Shown in pieces: positions 1 to 5,794 of a DNA stretch of 10,396 nucleotides (position 1 is the stretch's first letter; every line of letters starts with the position of its first letter). The notes beneath the pieces are model-generated. The model saw only the letters and a program-made list of their open reading frames with translations, searched no databases and was not told the DNA's origin. The position numbers and the translations under genes were made by a program. The DNA comes from Ettlia oleoabundans (Eukaryota > Chlorophyta > Chlorophyceae > Chlamydomonadales): NCBI GenBank assembly GCA_019693395.1, contig JAAMXP010004204.1, positions 1 through 10,396 on the forward strand. Direction: 5' to 3'.

Positions 1-25
1 GGGGTGGGGTGGGGTGGGGTGGGGT
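1..25 (+). repeat. (GGGGT)5 repeat, truncated by the window edge
   Basis: Five perfect GGGGT units open the window and may continue to the left. They lie in the probable intron before the first EGF-gene exon seen. Single-base loops between G4 runs make quadruplex formation likely. Confidence 0.9.
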
Positions 26-259
26 GGTGGCCCAAGTGCCACATCAGCAGAGCCCCACCCGGTTGCACCAGAGGCGCATGCATGCGCCTGCATCCTGGTG
101 GACGTGCAGTGGCACGGGCTGCATGTTGCTTGTCATGAGTTTGACTGGTACATATCACAAGGCAACCAGCATCGCGTCCAGCTCCTATCGCTTCACTGCC
201 GCCCTGGCCAACCTGGTGCCTCCTTGTTGGGTGCTTGCATGGCTGCTGGTGCGGTACAG
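1..259 (+). other. Probable intron (3' part) of the EGF-module gene
   Basis: This stretch precedes the first recognisable exon and ends in GGTACAG, a plausible acceptor. It begins with a GGGGT repeat. I found no segment with family-like coding sequence, so I read it as the 3' part of an intron whose 5' end lies outside the window. A short unrecognised exon cannot be excluded. Confidence 0.5.
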
Positions 260-3049
260 GTGGCGGCAGTACCGCTTCCATGTTGAGGAGGATGATTACG
301 AGGTGGTGGTGAGTGCGGCGCTGGAGGGCAACTCAAGTGGCGGCATCGACCTCTTCCTCAAGGCTCAGCAGCCGGCAGGCAAGCAATGGGGGCTGCTGGT
401 GATGGGCCAGCCTGTGCCGTGCTGCTGGTGGCAGCGGCCAAGTGGCTGGCGGTTTGGGTGGTGGTCTCATGTGGTGAGCGGGGGCTGGTGCTGGTGCTGG
501 TGCCCCTGGCTGCCAAGGGTTGGGTGTATCCAGCATCTGGCTTGCTCATCACCCTGCTTCCCCCCTCATGCACTCAACTCGCGCGCTTGCTTGTGCCTGC
601 AAACTGCCGCTGCGTGTTCAGGGTGGGGCCTGCGGCAGTACGACCTGCGCCCCCGCTGGAACGCCGCCACGCGTGACAGTGTGGTTGAAGCGGTGCTGGA
701 GCCCTCGAAGCCGCAGTGGCGCCCGGGAGTGTGGTTCGTGGGTCTGGTGCGCAGCCAATCCTGTGACTGCTGCTGCTGTACCCGTTGCTGCAAGGCACCT
801 GCAGCTGCTGTGGATAAAGCAGGACAAGGACCCTGAGCCCCCTCCACGGCCATCAGTTATGCTTCAAACACCTGGTGGCACACACTCCCTGCCTGGGCCT
901 GGACCACGCCCCACCACATACTCCTGCCTGCCTGCCTGCCTGCCTGCCTCTCTTGTGCCCCTCTCACATGCAGGTGGGCTCCGACGCCCCCATTAACTTC
1001 ACCCTCACCATATCCAAGTACGACTGCCCCGGCAACTGCTCCTCACACGGCACCTGCATGCCCAGCACTGACCAGTCGCATCACAGGCAATGCCAGTGCG
1101 ATGAGGGCTTTGGCGGCAGGGACTGCTCCAAGTCCTCCCGCGCCCTGCAGTACGGGCAACCGGTACAGCAAGAGCCACTGCCTTTTGAGATCCAATTCTT
1201 CTCCCTGCCCACACCAACAGGCAAGGGTATTTCTCTACCAGCAATGCCCCAGTGCATGGCTGTCGCCAGCTGCCACTGGCATGCACTAGCTGCAGCTCGT
1301 CAGCGGCTGCAGCGGGCCCCCTCACTGATGGTTAGCTTGAGCGACCTGTCACTGCACGCTTACCTACCTACAATGCGGCCTCCTTGCCGGCATTCCTTAT
1401 GTGCCGCAGAGCGCATGCTTACTGGCAACGTTGAGTTGGTGATTGAGGCCTCCTATTCCGCCTCCGTTGCTACGCATTGGCTGGAGGCGCACCCCTCGGT
1501 GCTGCTGGCACAGGTGGGAGCAGTTGGGCGGCTGAGGGCGAGGGCGAGGGTGAGGGGCAAGGCCAGCTTGCTTTATTGTGGCCTGCATCATCACAACTGC
1601 TCCTGTCCTGCCTCGCCAAGGACATCCATCCATGCGATCCACAGCCAACCCTTGGCTGCCCTGCCTGCTTTCTCGCCTGCTTCCCTCTGAGCCAGCCATG
1701 CTGGCCCTTGGCTGCACTGCATCTGCTCAGCGCCCTGGCCCACGCTTCGAGCGCAGGCTGAGGGCGGCTCCTACCCCACTGCCACCAACTTCACCCACAA
1801 GCTGAGTCTGGACCTGCCGGGTGTGGCCTACAACCTCACCCTCTGCCCCAGCCAAGTGCGGCAGGGTAACTGGAGCCTGGCTGTGTACAACCCCATGCCC
1901 ACCATGCCCCTGGGATTCAACCTCACCGTGCACAGGATTGGGCGCTGTCTCCACAACTGCCATGGGCGTGGCAGGTACGCTGTGCTGTGCTGTACTGTGA
2001 TGTACCCAGGGGCGAAAGGAAGGCGCAGGCTGTTGCAGACCTTGAGCGAAAGGCTGCACACCACAGTCGGCCTGCAACCCTTCCAGCCCAGACCAGCTGC
2101 GAAGCACTGCCTTGGGAGTTACACGTGAACCCAAGCAGCACGTATTGCCTCCCTGCTTTTCCCTGTGCGCCGCACCCTGCAGCTGCTCTTCTGACGGCGT
2201 GTGCGAGTGCGAGCCCAACTGGGCTGGTGGCGACTGCTCTGTGGCGCTGAATGCCACATGCCTGGAGGGCTCTCGCCGAGGGGTGGAGAAGCCCGAGGAA
2301 CACGGCACCTGCTGGCAGGAGTGCCATTGCAGCAGCAGCACAAACTGCAGGCAAGCCCAGCCCTCCTGCCTACTACCTGCCGCCTGCCTTTTGCCCCCAA
2401 CACTGCTTGCGTCAGCCTCAGCTTGTACCCGCCCCCTCCACCCCGCATTGCCTGCCTGTCTGCCTGCCTGCCTGCCTGCAGCTTCACGCCGGACTGCGCG
2501 GACTTCACCTGCCAGGCTGGCTTCAGGCGACAGGCCACCCAGACCAACTGCGTGCAGGATGCGTGCACCAAGGCAAGCAGTAGACAACACCGGCCCTGGC
2601 TTAGGGCAGCAACGAGTCGATGCATGTGTTGACACTGGCAGCCATGTCAACTCATGCACGGGCTGCTGTTACAAGTCTGACACAGTTTCCAAATGGAAAC
2701 TGTTATCCACCCCATGTGCAATCTGCCACTCCCAACCTCCTCCCCCCTCCAGGATGTGTTCACTGCCGATGCCAGTAAGGTGTGCCTGCGGAACTGCACC
2801 TGCCCCGCCGACGGTGGCCCATGCACGCTGGCCCCAGACTGCAGCATTAGAATCGACATTGGGGGCGGCGCAGGCAGGAAAGGCGTGGGCGGCGGCACCG
2901 TTTTCTTCTGGATGCTGGTCAGCCTGCTGCTGGGCGGTGCGGGGGGCCTGTTCTTCATTCACTACAACGGCATTCCTCCCTGGCTGCCAGTAAGGGAGCG
3001 GCGATACGTGGGCATGTACAATGAACTGAGTGAGCACGGAGGCATTTGA
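260..3049 (+). CDS. EGF-module type I membrane protein, C-terminal part (5' end outside window)
   Basis: Eight exons give one continuous frame: 260-378, 622-746, 974-1220, 1410-1513, 1757-1974, 2183-2350, 2482-2572, 2753-3049; all junction phases agree. It encodes 455 residues plus a partial first codon. Counting from the W codon at 261, a beta-sandwich-like stretch (1-95) is followed by an EGF-like module (C99, C103, C109, C121, C123, C132), a second sandwich-like stretch (about 150-258), a second EGF module (C262, C266, C272, C278, C280, C289), a Cys-rich stem (about 297-387), a Gly/Lys linker, one transmembrane helix (406-428) and a 27-residue tail with YVGM and YNEL. Ten N-glycosylation sequons all precede the helix, so the bulk is probably extracellular or lumenal. 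The first acceptor could instead be at 269, giving an exon start at 270. I do not recognise a named orthologue; adhesion or receptor roles would be guesses. Several donors are GC (see the intron entries). Confidence 0.8.
379..621 (+). other. GC-AG intron 1 of the EGF-module gene
   Basis: The donor reads GGCAG|GCAAGC and the acceptor GTTCAG. The upstream exon ends in phase 1 and the downstream exon supplies the two bases needed, joining PA-G-WGLRQYDL. A GT donor of the right phase exists at 442 (A|GTGGCT), but using it would add a Trp/Cys-rich stretch unlike the surrounding protein. Confidence 0.65.
923..946 (+). repeat. (CCTG)6 microsatellite in intron 2
   Basis: Six perfect CCTG units lie 27 bases before the acceptor at 972-973 of the EGF-module gene. 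The tract is half pyrimidine-rich and may serve as part of the acceptor's pyrimidine region. Confidence 0.9.
1221..1409 (+). other. Probable GC-AG intron 3 of the EGF-module gene (stop-free, 189 nt)
   Basis: The donor ACAG|GCAAGG and acceptor GCCGCAG join in phase 1 to read TPT-E-RMLTGNVEL. A GT donor six bases downstream (AGG|GTATTT) has the same phase and would add two residues, so the GC call is not unique. The intron is 63 codons long with no stop in frame, so retention would insert 63 residues. Splicing is favoured because it restores spacing like the first sandwich segment (QYRFHV...YEVVVSA against IQFFSL...VELVIEA). Confidence 0.5.
1536..1557 (+). other. Canonical G-quadruplex motif in intron 4
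   Basis: The tract follows GGG-CGA-GGG-CGA-GGG-TGA-GGGG: four G-runs with 3-nt loops on the transcribed-sense strand, starting 22 nt after the donor at 1514. G-runs near 5' splice sites are known splicing enhancers in other eukaryotes; any role here is inference. Confidence 0.6.
2351..2481 (+). other. GC-AG intron 6 of the EGF-module gene
   Basis: The donor is CTGCAG|GCAAGC and the acceptor CCTGCAG, preceded by a CCTG repeat. Phase 2 on both sides gives Ser and joins STNC-S-FTPDC, creating an NCS sequon across the junction. No phase-compatible GT donor was seen near the exon end. Confidence 0.75.
2451..2480 (+). repeat. CCTG microsatellite abutting the intron 6 acceptor
   Basis: Seven CCTG-type units, one carrying a C-to-T change (TCTG), run directly into the acceptor CAG. 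The motif is the same as at 923-946 in intron 2 of this gene. Confidence 0.9.
2573..2752 (+). other. GC-AG intron 7 of the EGF-module gene
   Basis: The donor is ACCAAG|GCAAGC and the acceptor CCCTCCAG, phase 0 on both sides, joining DACTK to DVFTADASK. The nearby GT at 2581 (A|GTAGAC) is phase 1 and would break the frame into the transmembrane exon, which supports the GC donor. Confidence 0.75.
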
Positions 3050-3182
3050 CAGTTGGATGCTCCCGTCCCCTCCCACCTTTTCTGCCTGGGCAGCCATCGA
3101 TGACGTTGCCCACCCTTTGCTGTACCAGTACCAGGCACGCGAAAACTTGGCTGACAGTCTGTATGCATGACTGTGTTGTGTA

Positions 3183-3187
3183 TGTAA
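3183..3187 (+). terminator. TGTAA poly(A) signal, EGF-module gene
   Basis: This is the first TGTAA downstream of the stop at 3047-3049, about 135 nt after it. TGTAA is the usual polyadenylation signal of Chlamydomonas-type algae. The same bases overlap a good splice-donor match (GTAAGT at 3184), so the site could be used either way. Confidence 0.6.
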
Positions 3188-3376
3188 GTTGTAGCGCAGC
3201 CCCAAGCAGGGGGTGCAAAATGCACTGTATTGCAAGCGATGCTGGTGGGATTGTGGTGGGCTGCCCATCTCTTTGGCGGCGCTGTCCTGCCCCGTCACAC
3301 TTCTTGTCCTGTTTCAAGGTCAGTTGTGCACAGACAGACACCAAACGCCTCAGCAAGTGCCGAGAAGCATCGGAGT

Positions 3377-3381
3377 TTACA
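3377..3381 (-). terminator. TGTAA poly(A) signal, PLP3 gene (reads TTACA on plus)
   Basis: This is the only TTACA between the PLP3 stop (4002) and the end of the convergent EGF gene. It implies a 3' UTR of about 620 nt and leaves roughly 190 bp between the two predicted poly(A) signals. Confidence 0.5.
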
Positions 3382-4001
3382 ACATGGGCCTCAGTTGGCG
3401 GCTTTGAAGGCTGGGTGTTCTAACAAACACAACCAAGCAGTCTCGATCTGTTATACTGGTCAATAACGCTTCCCTGTGGATACTACCTTGGTACGCAAAT
3501 GCGGTGGTGGGATAGGGCACGTCTTGGAGGCAAACAGACCATGTGGGCCCACAAGGGGCAACCAGTGGTGCGTGGTGGGCAGGGCGGGTTATGTGGGATT
3601 GGCGGCTAGGGCTGAAGCGATGCCTCCGCTTCTGACACCTGTCTGCACACCTTCAACAACTTGCAGGTATCAAACACAAGCCATATCCCAGGTAAGTCAT
3701 GGCATGCATCTCACAATCAAAACAGGGGCGGGGCGGGCGGTGTACGGCGCTGAGGCTTTGTCGGCTCAGGTGTCAACTGTTGCAGCATGCTGTGGATGGT
3801 AGCAATGAGTGTCAACAACAAGCCGATTGAAGCAATGCGACCCCACCTTCTCTTTATTACTGGTAGTTGGTGCTTCTGACCTCCAAGTGCCAAAGCTACG
3901 AGAAGTCCAGGCAACCAGGCCTTACGCAGCAAGATGTGTGCAAGCACTTTTGTCCCAACATAGATTGATCTAAAGGTGTGCGCAGCAAGGCTGTTGCGAG
4001 G

Positions 4002-5391
4002 TCAGTCCGAGTCGCTGTCATTGCCTCTGCCTCTGGTGGATTGCACCGAACGGATGTGCTGGTGGGGGTAGCGCCTGCCGCACACCTCGCAAGGCTGCTG
4101 CCAGTCCTCCCCCTCCTCCTCCTCCTCGCTGCTGCTACTGCCTTCCTCACTGCTGTCATGCCGCCAGCTGCTGCCGACACGTCTACCGCTCATGCCGCTG
4201 CTGCCAGCCTGTCCGCTACTGGTAGGGTAGAGGCGCAGCACCCTGCACTGTCGCAGCCACTTGTCCACCGCCTCTTCCATAACGCACTCTGGAGCACCAA
4301 AGCGTTCCAGGGGTGCTGCGCCAACTAGTGCACCCGCACGGAAGCACAGCAGGCCTGCAGGAAATGGAGGGTGTCGCTGGTAAAAAGCGGTAGAACACGG
4401 AAGCACGGTGGTGCCTGGCTACTGAGCATGAGGGATGTAGTGGTCGCAATCAAGCAAGAGCTCCGTGCGCCCCCCGCACTCCCCGCACCCCCTTCCCCGA
4501 GATGAAGGGTGATGAGCAGTGTGTATGTGCGAGGCTGGTTGCAGGCATGCAGAGTCCAAGGTTGACTGGCTTGGCTGTTTCCAGCCTGCTGCATGCACAC
4601 CTGGGCCTGGTGGCGTGCGTAGGCGGAGGTGAAGTGTGCTGCGCAGGTTTATGGGTGTCCTCATGAAGCGAGTGCCTGGATACTGGTGTGCCAGGGTGGC
4701 AAGATGCTCGTCCAGCTCATCATCAAGAGGGGACCCCTCAAAAGCTAGGTGGCACACAACAGGCACCGCACAGCTCTCCGCCTCACGCAACAGCCGTGAC
4801 TCGGGGATATCGGTGAGGCAGCCATGGCCCTCGTGCTGCAGGCGCGCACGCTGCTCCGCTTCTCGCTGCAACTCGTGCAAGCGCTGGGTATGCAGGCGCA
4901 CTGCATGGACCACACAGGTACGGTTTCATGGGGTGGGGTGGGGTGGGGTGGGATGGGGTGGGGTGGGGGTGTTAGCCCTGGAAGCATCAACAGCCATCTC
5001 ATATCATCCCAATGGCAAGCCTGGCAGCTTGCCAGGCAGAGAGTGCGTGGATTTGGGTGCAGGTGCAGGCAGGCGCCCAGCACCCACCCAGCTCCTGGTC
5101 ATCAGCCTCCTCATCAAGCTCCTCCCCCAGCTCTGCCTTCACCTGGGGTTGTGAGGTCGCATCTGCTGCGGTGGCAGGGGGTGCGGCGCCCAACACTTGC
5201 CCCGCCAGCCTGAGCCGCTGCTTGCTGCTGTCGTGCATGCTGAGCTGGGCTTTAAGGCGGGCCACCAGCGCCTGCTGCTCTAGATCACGCTGGCAGCACG
5301 CCTCCAATGTGGGGTCGCAGACAGCAGCCAGAGACTCACAGGCCTCCGCCTCTGCCTCAAAGCTCTGTGCCTCAGCACAGCAGGGATCCAT
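4002..5391 (-). CDS. PLP3: Phosducin-like / TXNDC9 (PLP3) family protein
   Basis: Three exons, 5088-5391, 4601-4900 and 4002-4354, join in phase 1 at both junctions (donors GTGGGT and GTGTGC, acceptors CATGCAG and CTGCAG) to encode 318 residues. Residues 1-101 are Cys/Glu/Ala-rich with helix-forming stretches. 103-125 is a charged helix, then GHG (126-128), IPES (133-136), VVCH (149-152) and the helix LDDELDEHLATLA match the TXNDC9/PLP3 thioredoxin-like fold, ending near VDKWLRQCRVL (231-241). The thioredoxin CxxC is absent, as in the family, so it should not be redox-active. The usual family role is regulating the cytosolic chaperonin CCT and thus tubulin and actin folding. It is longer than human TXNDC9 (226 residues) because of both ends; the tail is Ser/Glu-rich with C290-x2-C293-x5-H299-x-H301. 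The start has good context (ACCATGG); an in-frame ATG at 5520 is possible but less likely. Confidence 0.82.
4930..4970 (+). repeat. GGGGT repeat in PLP3 intron 1
   Basis: Eight units of GGGGT, one changed to GGGAT and one lengthened to GGGGGT, lie within intron 1 (4901-5087). The G-rich strand is the plus strand, so the PLP3 pre-mRNA carries CCCCA repeats, which form a pyrimidine-rich tract upstream of the acceptor. It is the same repeat as at 1-25. Confidence 0.9.
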
Positions 5392-5794
5392 GGTGCTAAT
5401 GGAGGGATTGCAGCAATAGTTTGCCTTGCAAGGGTTTTGAAGGCCTGAGGACAGCCGGGGACCCGGCGGCGGGCGGGAGTGGCTCCGCTGTTGTTGCGAA
5501 CCTAAAGGTCGGTTGTGCACAATTTAAGTGGGCTGTTGAGCGAGTCTTAAGCTTGCGCAAGATCGTTATGCTTGCAGAACGACACCAGTGGTGTAGACCT
5601 CTCGACAAAGCACTGTTTGGCTGGCGCAGGCTGCTTGTCTCTGCGACTTGCACACTGTGTTCACCGTGCGAAAAAGGTGTACAGACGCTCAATTCCGAAA
5701 AGCCCATGCGTTGTGCAAATACTGCCCCTGGGCTGAAGGACGTCACATCAAACACTTCCTAGCCCTGTTCTCTTCCAGTTTAACCGGGTAAACA
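5392..5794. promoter_or_regulatory. Bidirectional promoter / 5' UTR region between PLP3 and RSZ
   Basis: The two start codons face away from each other 403 bp apart, so this interval must hold both 5' UTRs and at least the core promoters. I saw no convincing TATA box or other named element. The sequence is less GC-rich than the coding exons. Open frames on both strands here resemble no family and are taken as chance. Confidence 0.6.

Larger units (their letters stand above)
3050..4001. other. Convergent 3' UTRs and intergenic region, no gene seen
   Basis: The stretch between the EGF-gene stop and the PLP3 stop probably holds the EGF 3' UTR (to about 3200) and the PLP3 3' UTR (from about 3360). 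Short open frames in it show no recognisable domain. An exon-like 25-nt segment (3667-3691) flanked by TTGCAG and GTAAGT is described in the findings. Confidence 0.6.

Noticed and set aside
1..27. GGGGT array as a telomere or subtelomere
   Set aside because: Chlamydomonas-type telomeres use TTTTAGGG and plant-type TTTAGGG. The same GGGGT array occurs in the middle of a gene at 4930, so it is an intronic microsatellite.
1727..2659. 310-codon open frame on the minus strand
   Set aside because: It lies opposite several well-supported EGF-gene exons and introns, its translation is low-complexity without a domain, and it crosses intronic CCTG repeats. It is a shadow of the GC-rich plus-strand gene.
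3476..3802. 108-codon plus-strand frame in the convergent intergenic region
   Set aside because: It has no family resemblance and no coding-like third-base bias; it lies in the predicted PLP3 3' UTR.
5421..5762. 113-codon plus-strand frame between PLP3 and RSZ
   Set aside because: There is no recognisable domain, and its place in a divergent promoter with an overlapping minus-strand frame suggests chance.
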